A stretch of DNA of 64,000 nucleotides from Filobasidium wieringae (taxonomy: Eukaryota > Basidiomycota > Tremellomycetes > Filobasidiales > Filobasidiaceae), in contig BCIV01000025.1 of assembly GCA_001600055.1 (NCBI GenBank), positions 1 through 64,000 of the forward strand. The letters run 5' to 3'. Positions 12,781 to 26,600 of this stretch are shown piece after piece (the first letter of the stretch is position 1; every line of letters begins with the position of its first letter). The notes under the pieces are model-generated. The model ran no database searches. It was given only the letters and a program-made list of their open reading frames with translations, and was not told the origin of the DNA. Position numbers and translations under genes: made by a program.

Positions 12781-13995
12781 TTCCAGCTCGTCGATTGAAC
12801 CTGTAGCCTCTGAGGAGTTTCTTACTAGGTGATATCCTGATGATGAGCTATTGTTTGATGCGGGGATTGTGTTAGCGTACTGGATACTAGCTCTAGCGTA
12901 CTTGACGTACTTGGTTGCTCCTCGTTGGAGGATGGTATAAACCTATACGTTACACGTCCGAGAGCGTGGTGCTCTGAGTAACTCGGGAGCGAATACGGTC
13001 GGTTCCGCTACTTTACGTAAGCGAGAGGAGCGACTACCAGCTACTGGATCGTAGCTATCCTCTGCTATAGCTGCTATTGGATTCTTACCGTCAGGTCCAT
13101 ACTAGCAGTCATATCGCTACCCGCTAGCGTTATCTAAGCTTTCTTGCGTTGACAACAGGCTTCATTTCCATGCAGGCTCCGCTACACCATTGTCACCTCG
13201 AACGAGGTCCGCCGCTTAGGTGAAAGGACCAATGAGGATTCCCACTCAAACAGCTCAACATCGCTCTGCTACTTCGTCCAGTCCTTCATCCATCGTCTTC
13301 CCATACGAATATCCCATAGAATTCCCTTCAACAAACTTCTCCGACTCTCGAGATGGAATGCTATCGCTTAAATCACCTGTCAGCGTATATCGATACCGCT
13401 AGGATATCGAGAACCGTAAGGCAATCGCTACAAGTCCTTTCACTAAGACCTCTCATCTCTACAGCCTGATATAACTCCACAGCCTTCTGACAAACCATTG
13501 AACCCAATCTCAAGATGAACACCCCACAAACCAGTAAAAGCAGTACAAGACGAGCCTAACATGAAGAGAGTTCGCGTTTCCCTTGGACCCAGGAATCGCA
13601 CACTGTGTGAGTCCGTATGGCCGACAGTCATCGGCACCGTCCTACTATATATCGAGGGATAAGAGGGAATAATGGATCCAGTCTCATTTTGAGTATGGAA
13701 GTTGTCAATATACTCAATACGTTTGTTTTCCCTCTATCAACGAGCATAAGAGGAGCTTATAGATTAATCGTATCCAGGAGAATCTAGGACTCTTCCGGTC
13801 CCAATAAGGCCACCCCTAACTCCAGGCTTTGGAAATATATACTCAAATATGCCATAGCTTACTTTTATGGAGGCACGATACCATACCTCCGCCATGCGAT
13901 TCAACCGCATCTACACCTCATTCGTTCGTTGATCCGGATGTCTAGCTCTTCTGTCTCAAATTTGAGCGACTTGAACTCGGACTAGACGATGTTCT
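12781..13995. other. Mostly non-coding; possible short membrane exon on the minus strand
   Basis: A minus-strand stretch within 13380-13560 reads ARLVLLLLVCGVFILRLG followed by a charged helix. This looks like a membrane segment, but no start codon or upstream exon could be tied to it. The remainder (12800-13200) is rich in short inverted and repeated GTAGCTA/TAGCTAC-type words with no coding signal. Confidence 0.3.
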
Positions 13996-14614
13996 CTAGC
14001 CATTTCCTGTAGGTTTAGAATCTATCAGGTGTTGAAATCGTATTAAAAAAACATTCAAATTCAAACGATCCTGTATCCTGCCCATCTTCAGATATCGAAT
14101 TGGAGCTCTACGGCAAACCCTCTTCATACGGTCAACAGCCTCGTCGTTCATTCCCTCGTACGCACTCTTCCTCAAGCTGGATGACGATTGTCGCTCCTTA
14201 TCTGGAGCAAATTCGATATCCACCAGAAGACATCCCTCCAGTTCTAAGGACTTGCTATCAAGACGCAATCTACATTCCTGAAAGGTGCTTACCACTCCAT
14301 CCCCTCTCACGTCCCCAATCACACGCTCTTGCTATACCTACTGGAAAGCCACGCAGTAGTCAACGACGCCTGGACAAACCTCGACGATTCATCTCCGGGA
14401 TAAGCGATACCTCTCCAATGGATGACAAAAATCGACAGCCGCCTGATCTGTGCGAAACTTCATAATCGAGCTTGATCATTATCGGTGCTGCGAACATGGT
14501 CATCCTGGCAGACTCATAATCGGAGCTCGCGACTCTCTGCCTATTTTCCCTATGCAAGCAAAGAGCCGCTAGAGCTAAGAAGATCGAGAACGTCGCGATT
14601 ATCGGGTCTTGCAT
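13996..14614 (-). CDS. Hypothetical protein with N-terminal hydrophobic segment
   Basis: The ATG at 14614 opens with MQDPIIATFSIFLALAALCL, a signal peptide or membrane anchor. The frame reaches a donor after SSIGE and can be joined in phase to an acceptor before ECRLRLDSKSLELEGC, continuing through a charged helical region to a stop at about 13996. The protein would be roughly 160-170 residues. I recognise no domain. The donor (gtatcg) is weak and the model could be wrong. Confidence 0.35.
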
Positions 14615-16150
14615 TTAGGCTGATTCCGTTATAAACGTTACCGCTCCCAATTTAGACAAGGGTCAGCGACGATAGTTCTTTAAAAACTCCTCTCTGTGTC
14701 TTAGAAGCTCTTTATCGAAGACGGGTTCACTCAGGATGGCACAACGGTCTGGAGCGGAAAGTTCGAGGATGTTCACATGTTACAACCGCTCGAATCTCCC
14801 TTCATATTCATCGTAAGTCTCGTCACATCGGCAGCTGATTGTTTAGCACGGTATAGAAGTGAAACTGGGATTATGATCGCGGTTCAGTTTCACCTCGCAC
14901 AGTTTGGATTGCCTTGACTACTTCGGAGGACTCCGGGGAGGCAAAGCAACAAACGGTACAACAGCAAGGACTGCTTCACTCCAAATAGGAACGGGAAGAA
15001 TAACGACGTCTGACGCGCAAGTTTTCCAAGGCGGCACTTCGATCGGTCAATATCGAAGTCCTTTGCTACTCAATGACTAGGCTATGGTATGTTTCGGTCC
15101 TTACGCCTCTCCTGGCTGGCGACGAGAGAAAATCCATTCGAATTATAGCCATCATCGAAGGCTTTACATGCTTTGCAAATCCACGGCGTAAAAAGATGTG
15201 CAAAACAGGCAGCGACCATATAATCTGATCAGCTTGCAGTGGAGCGACTTTTGGAACATTGCGACACATCATCGGTCCTAAAATCGAAGCATGAAACGGA
15301 TAGGCACGTACTAGCGCCTGTGGAAACCGCGATAACGAGACAGACTTGGAAAATGAGACATCTGGGTCGGAAACTATCCAGAGATCGAGACGGACAACTA
15401 TGGACCCAGTGCTCGTCCAGTTCGTAAAGTGGGGGAGAGTGAGGTGCAACTGGAAACAGCTGGACTGCGTCTGAAATGTGATGGGTACCAGCTACACCGC
15501 AAACTCTTATCGTGCTAGACGTAGCAGCTCAATTGCTATTTAATTTTCGACTGGCAAGGGTAAGCTTTTGAGTGAAATATGTCGAGGATGCGAGCATGTA
15601 GTATTCAACAGTGATATGGACCGAATGGCATATGGTAGGGCTCAAAGCTGTGGAGCGTTTGTGAAACACGATCTGACATACGACGCGTGTCATGCGAAGG
15701 AGTAGCGAAGTGATTTGATCCCAGTTCAGCCTAAAGTGATGATCGCAAACCTAACAAATCGGACCCGAAGGCGATTGATTGTCCACTCTGAAAAAATCAC
15801 ACTTTTGTACATAAATTCAGCCATAGTAGCTGAACGTTATCATTTCGTCGCAGAGGACATCCCAGTTACGTCTCACCGGTGCACTCAAGACACCAATCGT
15901 ACGGTTCACAACTAAAGTGAACCCCCGAATAACAGTTCAACCCATTTCAACCCAAGAATTCCAAATTCACTGAAAAGGATGTCTGTTCAAGAGATCAATA
16001 GGTAGATGAACTTCGACAGCATGAGATCTGAACAACACGAAGCTGACCTCATCTATACTGTGCCATCCCAGCACTACCATCGACCCTGCGAAGGTTCTGG
16101 ATCTTTCGGCCTCCCGGCTCAACGGAAACGGACAGAAGTCATTGACCGAC
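14615..16150. other. No gene resolved
   Basis: About 1.5 kb without a supported gene. A 127-codon minus-strand frame at 15066-15449 has no motif or splice context. The right end is the upstream region of the F-box gene starting at 16151. Confidence 0.45.
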
Positions 16151-17507
16151 ATGCCCTATCTCGTCGTCGACAGAATCTTCGAGTCTCTCCGAGGCGGACT
16201 GTCACCTGTTGAGCAGATGCTAGGAATGCCACAGAGAAACAGCAAGGATTCCGAAAGCCTCGCTAACACATGCGTTTATATTCGAAACATATACAAAGCA
16301 AGACGGTGGAAGACGGTGGAAATCAGCTCCTCTGATAGTCTCGTCAAACTTGGAGCTATATTGCCGTTGGAGGACCGTCGATTTGTCCGGTAGGCGTTTT
16401 CTGCAGCTGATAAGTACAGTGTTCATCAAGTGAACGACTGATGCCTTCGTGTAGTGCAGTAACACATCGCAACTTCACGAAAGGACGGGAAAAGAACCCG
16501 AAGCTGTTCAATCAGCTGATGAGCTCGTTTGTCGAATCTTGTCCTGCACTCGTTCAGCTAGAGATACAGAACAAGGAAGGCTGGCTAGCAGGAGTTTCGC
16601 ATCCGACGATGACAAGGCTACTCGTCGAGCGATGCTGGAAACCTCTTACAGACCCCTTCAGACTTCCTAATCTTGCCTACCTGAACCTGCATGAAGGGTG
16701 GGATGACGAGAGGTTTACAAGTCATGACGGGGTCGACATGCTCACATCAAAATACCTCAAGAGTCTGCTGCAGGTGCATCTTGGCTCGGAACCCAATCAA
16801 ACCAGACTCTCCAACCTATACATCGTACTCACACCATTCCAATGGAAGCCCCGCTTCAGGACAGCGCAAGCTACCCAGCCTAACCCTCTAGCAACTGATT
16901 GGTTCCGTCGCAATCTCAGCAACCTAGAAGTCGCTTCCTTGAATATGAACATTCGCAATTTGGAACACTCCTTTTCTTCCTTGCAACGTGCTTTGGAAGA
17001 TATTGGCAAGGAGATCATTGTAAGGTCAGGCTACCATCGTTACATATCGGTGGTGTTCACACGTCCCCTAACAGTCACTAGCGCTCGAAACAATTGGAAC
17101 GGTGGCATCAATCATCACGCTCATGTTGACGGTCGTTCCGGATCCATATTGGCAGCAGGGCACAGACATAAACCTCGAACGCCTCACTTCAACGATCCCT
17201 TTGCTTCTCGCTAAGTATCCCAAGGTTGGGTGCCTCCGCTTCAAGATGTTCGTGGATCAAAGCGAGAGTTACGGGGAGCGGAATCGCAGGTGCGAGATTC
17301 AGGCGCTTCGAAACGCCGATGGAACCGTAGAGACCAGGGTCTTGCGGAAGATGCAAGATACTGGTAGAAAGGTACGCACAGCGGTAGTTTATCTATCAAT
17401 CACAGCATGTATCTCACCGGCTTGATATTTCCTGAATCTGGCAGAAAGTCGACAATGTTACGTTTCAATCGACATGTTTCGCGACCGAATCCTACGTGTA
17501 CTATTAA
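16151..17507 (+). CDS. F-box/LRR-like protein
   Basis: Begins MPYLVVDRIFESLRGG, a short F-box-like N-terminus. Four exons join in frame: the first ends in DRRFVR and joins AVTHRNFTKGRE; a large exon carries leucine-rich segments (CPALVQLEIQNKEGW, RLPNLAYLNLHEGWD, RRNLSNLEVASLNMN); a third starts SLALETIGTVASIITLML and includes KYPKVGCLRFKMFV; the last ends ATESYVYY with a stop at 17505-17507. The function is inferred to be substrate recognition for an SCF-type ubiquitin ligase. Unlike the relative at 8657-9905 I see no premature stop. The F-box itself is short and divergent, so the family call rests mainly on overall architecture. Confidence 0.7.
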
Positions 17508-20500
17508 CTACCGTCTGGATGGGAATAGGGATGAAGTGATTCTGAACATCCAATTGTACGAGCTCAATATATTTAAGTGATTTCATAAATCTACGCTATA
17601 CGACGTTTCCTGAATCTTGTCTCCATATTCGTTCAGAGAGGGTATGGTAACGTACGTCGAGCGGTAAGCGATTCAGAGACGCCACATATATCGTTCTTTC
17701 AGGTTATTAAAACGCTCACCTCGGCTAGAATAACTTAACATCGCTTGTTTCAATCGTATGAGAGGGTAACTGCTCACCTTTTTCCTCGACTCTCAGTGAT
17801 TCGCAGGTGACTTCATCTTATCCGCTTGATGACGCAGCAACGGTAGCGAGTGGTTGCCTCGATTATGCGGTACCTTTATCGCACCGAAACAATGTTCAAG
17901 ACGGTTAAATAGACGTATGCAGTCCTCGCTTAACTATTCAATCGGGGTGATTCATCGCGCTTGTCACACCGCTGCTGCAATGTCAGGTCCTTGGGGCCTT
18001 TGAGATTCCTTCTCCGATGGAAGCTGAAGCTGTCGGCAACGTCAAACGACCAATCCTTACCTGACCGGAATGATGGATCGTGAATGCCACCTTCGAGTGT
18101 TATGTCTTAACTTTTGGGTTCTTTAGGTGAACGACGAGCGAATAGGAGAGTCAGTAATCCTGTGATCCGTTGTTGATGGGAGGGATCGGATCAGGAGCAT
18201 ATGGACAACCGACCCTTGTGTCTGTATTGTCAACCGTAAGGTGAGGCTATCCAGTTCCGGTGTTTCTTATCCGTGAACCCTGCCGTGACCTAGCTTGAGT
18301 CGATGAGAGAGCCGGTTCAAAGAAGTGCATGCATTTCCTCATGCTGAGAAGCTTGGTCAAACCAACTCACCCAACTTCACTGTAGGACAGCAGGCTCGCG
18401 ACGTTTTGCCACCGAAGATCAAAAATATTTGTATAGGCCTCGGCGGTTAGAGTTAGGCATAGGATATGACTGATACCAATAAGGGAATAATCTGGGTTAA
18501 CCAAATTCTTGCGATGCCTCTAAATATATAGCAGATTCACGAAAGGGCATATACAAATCAGATATCGGCGCGACTGAAACCTCTCAGCACCACGATGGCA
18601 TAAGCTCAAAGAGCTAAGCATGAGCTTTGTGCGGTCCCGCTTGAACCTGACCCGTGCTATACCGATATTCAACGACTCGGTCCGGTGTGAGATGATGGTG
18701 TAAGGGCGTTGATCTATAATTGCCTGTAGGAATGACGCGAGATAATCGGAATGACGCGGAATACACCTAATGATCGAATGGTTGGCGGAAGAACACCATG
18801 TCAATGTTAGAGAGTACTCTGGAAATAAATAAAATATCAGGAAGGGAGATGCCTCATTGCTTGCAAGCCGGGAATAGTTCCAACTCGAAACCTGAAACGC
18901 GATCTGCCTCGCGGACACCTGACTATATCTGGTCCGCTCTTTCGCTTCATGCAGACAAAATGGCTGACCAATGAGGTGATACAAGATGGTCGCCCAACAA
19001 CCAAAAGATAAAGGATGTGACATCTAGATCTTACGATAGGTCACGCTCAGTCCCACGATCTGGGGAGCAAGAGGCCCGACCCATATGACACATGAAACGC
19101 GCTTATGTGAAACGGGCCGACAAACAGCTTTGGATGACGTGTAATGTGAATCCACGAGTATAAAACTAAAGTGGACGTCGCCTGGACAAACGCAACTCGG
19201 ACATTAGGCAGTGATCAGTCCGTGCGTTCACCGGACCGTCAACCGACCATTGACGGACTATTGACCGACTTTTAGAAGACTGGCAAGCAGCTACTAAACA
19301 GACCGTGTTGTAGCTGCATGAGTCACTCATCCGCGGATCGCAGCTCCCACGTAGTAGCAGCAGAGCGAGTCGTTGCTACGTTGCTACTACGTCGGAAACT
19401 GACAATCAGCCTGGACGATCTCGATAGCTCAATCGGATACACAGTGGGCGTCAGCTAGATAATGGATAATTACGAAGACTATAGCTATCAATACAGACCC
19501 TAATCGACGTCATTTGAACCGGTGTCGACTATTCCACAACAATCAGGAGCTGCTTCTTCCCTCATCCCGCATCGAATAGCTGTCATCTCCGTTTTCCCCT
19601 GGATGAGAAAGCTATTGCTTCATTCTACGGCTCACATGTACAGGTCGATGCCTTTACCTGTTCTATCTGGCTTCCGACACAGCTTGTATCGCCGACGGAC
19701 TGCGAGATCGCAAGAAAAGCACGAAACCCTTCTGCAAATCCTGATGACTGTTAACTGATTACATATTATTTACCTTCTTAATGGTAAGACAATTTTGAGC
19801 TAGAAATACAACGAAGGCCTACCTCATCCCAGACGGATATCCTCCTCCTGAGGTACTCCAGATCTCAAACAACGAAGCCCGACTACCCTCATGCCTGAGC
19901 CCCATCCGATCCGACCCCAATCCGGTCCTTTCAGCTACATCCTTTCGATCTCCCCCTCTGGAATCCCTAGTTCCAAAAACACAACCCCAAATCTCACAAT
20001 GCTGAAACCATAATCATCAATACCCCAATCCAGGCCACGCTATGAGGTTCCTGGCTTGATCTACCGGCAAGACTTGGGGAGGAGACCCTCACAGCGAGAC
20101 TCAATAACAATCACACCCGTTGTAACTTCCATTATCAACAAGGGCCTTCTCGACCCACCTGTGAAATCCACGAACAGATCAAGGTTCAAGAGGATCTCTC
20201 GTGTCGAGGTATCTGGATGGGAACACGACCAGGACTCAACCCGGATGAGAGCGTAGTTAAGTCAACGTCCTTGTATCGCTTGAACGGCCTGGAACGATGT
20301 CCTTCGACAAAGCCCCGCCGACATACCCCTTCACTTCAGTTTTCAACACTGCCCCAATCTCTATCGCTTGATATCCTCCTATAAGAAAACCCGATACAAC
20401 ACAAACCGGATTCCGATATTTGCTCGGCCGTTTGCTATCGCTTTGGATACTTCGAAAGGGGATATATGGGACAGCGTGGAGCAATTCTCTGCCGTCCGAC

Positions 20501-21530
20501 ATCCTCATGAGCTATCAGGGGTTTGTAGATGGCGGATCTGGGGATAAAGGAGCATCTACTTGCTCCTCAACATCACCTGGCTCGATTTCAAGGGGAGTGA
20601 GACTGCTACGGACTGTCATTGGTGAGTTCGCATGATCTCGTGGCGTTGATTCTAGAAACCTAATGGTTGATCTTCCGTACCTGGACCTCAGGTGATAATC
20701 GCAGCCGGATCAGAATGGAAGATGATTCATAACCGCTAGTGCTCGTGCTTCATCTCTCCACACACGCTTATAACGATACAAGTAATCACTGTACAAGCGC
20801 CGCAGCCTTCCTCGATCATACCAGTCCGCTCCTGAACAGGTAAGTCGTCCTGTACCTGCGTTCAGTATAGAAACATCATTGATCGCTTTGATACAATTGG
20901 CAGGTCTCGTCTCGGTCCTCATGGATGATTACACAGTGCAACACAAGATACTGTCGTTACCGGATTCACTAAGATCGAAGCAGCCACCTCCGCCTCAATC
21001 TTCAGTCGACGGGTTAAGACTAGGTATGACCTGGTGCAAAGCGGTGAAGCAGTAAAGATCGCCGAATCGATGGACCGGGATACAAAAAGAAGTCGAATGA
21101 CTGGATCATACTGGTTTTACGCCCTTGCGATGTTAGTCCGCCAGGTTGGATTGCAATCTGGGTCGGGATATATGCTACCGCATAGTCACATGGTTCACGG
21201 AACTCGCATATACTTGGCAGTCAATCGCGATCGAGCTCATAGCGAATCTTCCCGAAAGAACCCTTGATACTCGAATATCTGGATAGGAGGTTGTCGATCG
21301 CAGGCCTCCAACCAACTACGTATGTTTTCCCTTGCTCGATACGTTCTGTCCTTTTCCTGTGTTCCAAAAATCCCAACAGATTGTAACAATATATTCATCG
21401 CTGTATTTCAACACCTACTCTGATGAATTATCGCCCTGCCAGCCTGACACCCTAATATAATATCTATAACTCGAACACCTTGACCCAATCGTTCGTTGCT
21501 AACCCCGTGCCGAAAGCTGCCGAGAAAGTG
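17508..21530. other. Long gene-poor stretch with weak open frames
   Basis: A 167-codon minus-strand frame (18520-19023) has no recognisable domain. A plus-strand stretch near 19820-19990 reads protein-like (LIPDGYPPPEVLQISNNEAR) but lacks a start and a clear exon chain; frames at 20056-20256 (plus) and 20257-20508 (minus, with a hydrophobic stretch) are equally uncertain. I do not call a gene here. Confidence 0.4.
19349..19392. repeat. Inverted repeat with 11-bp arms
   Basis: ACGTAGTAGCA at 19349-19359 is the exact reverse complement of TGCTACTACGT at 19382-19392, separated by 22 bases. It lies in non-coding DNA and could be a protein-binding palindrome or a transcript hairpin. Confidence 0.5.
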
Positions 21531-21531
21531 C

Positions 21532-21536
21532 AAAAA
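21532..21536 (-). terminator. RNA polymerase III terminator of tRNA-Val
   Basis: On the minus strand a run of five T residues follows the tRNA 3' end within ten bases, the standard Pol III stop signal. Confidence 0.7.
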
Positions 21537-21540
21537 GATG

Positions 21541-21625
21541 TACTTCCTGCCGGGTTCGAACCGGCGACCGTATGCGAGCAACATCAAATGTTAAGCATAC
21601 GCGCTACCAACTGCGCCAAAGAAGC
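21541..21625 (-). tRNA. tRNA-Val(AAC) with a short intron
   Basis: Minus strand. The acceptor stem GCTTCTT pairs with AGGAAGT (two G-U pairs), with discriminator A. The D arm is GCGC...GCGC. The anticodon stem TATGC/GCATA encloses TTAACA, a 12-base insertion, then C. Removing the insertion after the purine 3' of the anticodon leaves a normal 7-base loop with anticodon AAC, decoding valine. The T arm is GCCGG-TTCGAAC-CCGGC, which also supplies the internal B box. The intron sits at the canonical 37/38 position. Confidence 0.92.
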
Positions 21626-21788
21626 AACTGATGGTGGCTAATTTGTCAATAAAACATAATCGAATTCAAAAGCCGCGACAGCTCGCCGTTTCAGTACTGA
21701 AAACAGTGTGGTGCAAGTATGGTTATCGATGGTTCTTTAATTTGGTTGTCGGTCAGTAACTCAAGGCTTGTAGCTGTGAGTCTTCGGT

Positions 21789-22575
21789 TCAGCAGCAAGA
21801 TTTATTCCAGCCAGAATGAATTGGAGCTTTCCTGAAACCTATTGAAGAACCCGAACTCAACAAGATGGGCACACATCGCCAGACTCTAACTGAACCATTC
21901 TTATCTGGTATCGAATGACCAGAACGGAGGGTGTTGAGCACACCGGGTAGACGTGTCTTGAGGTTTTGGAGGACACCGCTTGCAGAAACAACATCGCTGA
22001 TTACGTCTAGACTTGGTGATCCATTGTTAGCTTTGCGTTTCGCGTGCCGGGCGATCGTGATTCTTCTGTCAGAAGCACTGAAACCTAGATGTTGTGTATC
22101 GACGACAGACTTGAAGATTTGTACACCCTTCAAAATAAACATCGCACATTTCAGAGCGATTACAAACACTGCTCTAAGCCTCCAAATCGCCGCCTAAAAG
22201 CTCTGCCGGTACATCAATTACCGACAGGTAGCGCGATTTTGAAGCTTTCGTGCGGAAGTGGGAAGGGTGTCCACCCAAACAAGGGCGACATTGCGCACCT
22301 CAGCATCATGTGCTTGATATATGACAGTTAGGTAGTCCTGATCCAACACCAGACCTGGATCGAGACCGATACTTGCTATCTTGAGGACCGGTAGAAATAT
22401 ACGGAAAGGTATTGCCTCGATCCACAAGTCGATCTCCTGGCATATAACATTTCTCTATCGCTCTACACCTACGGTCGTGATCTGGAAGGCATATTGTAGA
22501 AGTTGGCGTGTACTCTGGGTCCGCTTGTGTTTCTGATGGACATTTGTTGCGAAGCACCAACTCAAGCCGCTTCAC
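21789..22575 (-). other. Uncertain coding-like region
   Basis: Minus-strand frames read MWIEAIPFRIFLPVLKIASIG and, further down, FVIALKCAMFILKGVQIFKS, both with protein-like composition. No clear splice pattern links them and no domain is recognised. They may be exons of a short gene or relics. Confidence 0.25.
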
Positions 22576-23624
22576 GCTAAGGGCTCAGCGATCATGTGAT
22601 CTATATATATCGATCGTTGAGAGATACGAGCCTATTCCATACTGTAGATACTAGCCACTTGAGGATCGCCTTCCAGAAGGTTATTCGTAGATCTGTTTTT
22701 GAGGACTCTGATAGGCGTCCTCGACGGTCAAAATAGAACCCAGAGAAACCTCACCTTGATCGCTCGATCAGCGTTTCTTTCGTCTTTCTCTGAGTGTAAG
22801 GCGCCTCGCTCGCTCGTCACATTGAGTATCTCTAATGTCTGGTCCTAGAAACGATCCGTTGCCTCATGCGATGGACCCTCACCAATAGTCGAAACCGTAT
22901 TTAGCCGTCAAAGCGATCTCAAAGAATCGCCACCTGACAACAGCAACCCCTAATTGTCCGATCGTTCGGATCTATGCCGAAGTAGCAGTCATCAGACGCT
23001 TGGCTTGCTTTACTCGGTGTGTTGTGCATCGCCGTTCCCACATGCATCACACCAGAACCAAGGCTTCGCATGTTGTCTGTCACACGCCAATCACAGAGTC
23101 TCGATGGTAGCGACCTCATACTAGAGAAATAGCATTGCGCAGTCAATGAGAAGCGTGTGTGACTAGCTCATCAGCGGTTTCCTTGTCGTCCGTCTCCCGT
23201 TGATCGACCTGAGCGACTGATAGCTCGAGCAGAGCTCGTGGCAAGGAAGGCTTACCGAGATGCCTACTTGACCTGATTCCCCTTCACCCGTAACACACAA
23301 AGCCTTGACAAACACAGCCCTAACTCTCGAAGGCCCAATACAACGAGATGCAGGAATCGTTGTGTAAACTTACCGGCAGGACGATGCCCTTGGAACCTGA
23401 GCGATCGAGCAATATAGTGTGATCGGCCTTGAATGAGTGAGTGCAGCCGAATCAGCGACCTCCTCAGCCTTTATGAGGGCCATACGTATGATCGTCATAT
23501 CGTGGTATATGTGTATCCAGTACTCGTAAAAATGGCCTATACAATTACACGTTCGAGTCAGCCGAATCATAACCTGCAACCTAGAGTCAGCTTCGAAACT
23601 TGTGATTTCCTGTGGCAACGCGAC
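22576..23624. other. Intergenic, nothing supported
   Basis: Downstream of the SGNH hydrolase gene. No motif-bearing or spliceable open frame seen. Confidence 0.5.
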
Positions 23625-26600
23625 TCACGAAGTCAAAGTGGTGATCCTAAACTCGTGACCTCCGGTCGGATCGCTCGTCTCGGGCAAGATTTCGCAAGTC
23701 AACAGATGTTCACCCTGGGTGAGATCGTTCCGGACGGTGTTTTGAACGGGAATGCTGAACGTATGTGGCCAGTAGGCGTCCAGCACGATCAACTTGTCCT
23801 TGTCGTCGTCTACCCAGCACATGACCATCCCTAGCCCGTAGGAAGCTGATTTCTGGTAGAACAGGTTGACGGTTCCGAGGACGGTATGAAACTTGATCTT
23901 GATCCGAGCTCCAGGTTCGCGGCCGACGAGGTATTTCTGAACGCGTGTCAAGCGGTGAGCATCGGGTCGAGTCATGGGATGCACTACCTACCTTTTCCTT
24001 CCAAGCCCACTCGGTGAACCCTTCTTGACTCTCCTGGACCAAGGGATGGATTTCCGAATTGGTGGTCATGCATTGAGGGGACATGGTCGGCAAGTCCGGT
24101 CGATCAGGGTCGTACGAGGCCGTGATGAGTTGCTGCCGGGTGCGTGATCAGCTGAAGCGCAACGCCCAACGTCGAACCACACTCACCGGAGGCAGACTAT
24201 CCAACTGGTCCCATTGCAAGAACGGCTGCGTCGCGTCCTTGAGGTCGATCCCTTTCTCCCTCAACCTGTTCATCTCGTTCATCTTGCAGAGCTGTCTCTC
24301 GAGGTAGAGCGTGGTCAAGTTGGCCATGACCTGATGGCCGTACGGTCCGAGCTGTAGGGTGTATAGTTAGCCAATGTTCGGCGAGCGACTCGGAGGGCAC
24401 GCCTCACATGTCTCAAATCGGTGACACGTTCGCCGTCGACGACCTTGCTGAAGAACCAGTCGTGCCGGGTCGAAGCGTTGCTCAGGATCATGGGGAGTGC
24501 GAGGTTGCGGAGGTTTATCACTGGTGAATCGTAGTACTGCGCTATGGCGAGGTGCTAACAGGGTCCAGGGGTAAGCGCGGCCGAGGGGACGAAGACGACC
24601 ACGATCCTACCTCTGATCCTCCCGAGACGATGGTATCGAACATCAACCCGAACACGCTAAGTACACCTGGTCAGCACTACACCATCGCTGAACCGGAGTG
24701 ACACGTACTGCATGTTGATGACCGCAGGTTTACTGGGTAGATCCAAGACCCCTCGAAGTAGCCTCTCGTAGGTGTCCTGAGATTGAGTGTGTCTGGTAAC
24801 GCCGAAAGATGAGCCGGATGGAAACGCCAAGGGGATGACGAGCGCACCTCATATCGTTGATGGCAAACTCCATCAGGACGAGATCCGAGTCTTCCGGGAT
24901 ATGTTCCGCAAAGCAGGCGGAAAAGTAGTCGGTTCCTGTTGTGCGAGAGGGACGGCGGCGGCAGAGGTCCATCCGAAGTAGGTTGAGACGGGTTGGAAGT
25001 GAGGTGGCGAAGCGATGCAGTCCGTTGGATCGTCGTCACATCGGGGATGATGATCCAATTGATGAAGTTGCGATCGAATTATCCAGACCAGCGCAGCCAC
25101 AGGCGAGGGTGAAAAAGGCAAAAACGAAGATTGATCAGTATTGCTTTCAATGGAGGATGACCAAACGGGATCGAAATGTGGCAGAGTTCAACAGTGCCAG
25201 GGGAAGATGGGCGATGCAAGCACGACCTCGGAGTGAGGAGAAATAACACGTCCATCCCCCTAATGCCCTAACGCGCAAACGCCCGACGTCCCCGTTCACG
25301 CCGCTCGATGGCGGACGATACCCACTCCCCTTCCCCTCATCCATAACCCCAAATCCCCTAACCCAGTTTATCATCGCCAGACGAGGTACCAATTCCTTTC
25401 CCCTTCGCCCGGACCCATAACACCCTGAACCATAACGCCCCAACGCCCTAAACCATGACGTTCCTCTGTATTCCCGGTGGACGTGGTAGATCCGCAAGCN
25501 TCCTTTCCCCTTCGCCCGGACCCATAACACCCTGAACCATAACGCCCAAACGCCCTGACGCCCTGACCTCCTGACTCGAGATTTCATTCATCGTTCGATA
25601 GGGATCGAGTGAATGTTGCATGTCCTCCTTGCTCTGTCCTCTAGCCCTAACCCATAACCCTAACACCCTGACGCCCTGATACCTAACACCCTAACCCTGA
25701 CCTTAAATCCCTAACCCTAACACCCTAACACATAACCCACAACCCAAACGCTCAAACGCCCAAACGGCCTAGTCCCGAGTCGAAGCTCATCTCGATCGTC
25801 ATCGTTGATGGGCGGTTCGATGTTCTCATGAGCGGACACGTCGTGGTCGAGAGGTTGAGAGGTTGGCAGTTGAGAGGTTGAGAGGTTGTAAGATCGTAAG
25901 GGTGTGAAGTTCGGACAATATGACGTTCGATCATGAATTTGTCGAGTTGTCGGTCGAGTTGTCGAAGCGAATGGGCGTCATGACGTTATAGAATGCGAGT
26001 TTGAAAAGCTGTCGAGAGGTCGCAGCGTTGAGAGATTGAACCGTTCAGGATTGATAGTCCGATGGATCGATAGAGGTCAAAGAGGCTCCATAGAGGTGTT
26101 CGATTGAGGTATCGATGCGATCCTGGTCATGGACGATCGAGTACGACCTGGCTTCGTGCTTTGAGCGGGTATCGAGGGTCGACGGGGATCATAATCCGAG
26201 CGAGTCGTGCTCTGAGTGAGTATCGCAATTGAACGCGTATCGTAATTGAACGCGTATCGTCATCTGACGAGCATTCTCATCGAGCGAGTGTCGAAAGTCG
26301 ACGACGTGGTTGAAGGAGGAATGGGGATCGAGCGTCAGAGGTGCAAGGTCGAGCGGAGGAGTTGAGGTTCTGAGGGTGTGGTCGGGGATCGTAGATCAGA
26401 GTTCGAGGATTGGGAAATCGAGGATCGAGTATTGAGCGTTGAGCGTTGAGGTGGGTCTGGAGTGTGCGGCCGGGTGGATAGGACTGGGTGTAAGGCGTGT
26501 GGAGTGTGGAGGGTGGAGTGTGGAGTGTGGAGTGTAGAACGTAAAGTGTAGAGCGTAGAGCTTCAACGAGAGCCTGGGTTGTGGTCTGGTTGTGGTTCGA

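Noticed and set aside
18520..19023. 167-codon open frame on the minus strand
   Set aside because: No motif, start context or splice partner, and composition is not coding-like.
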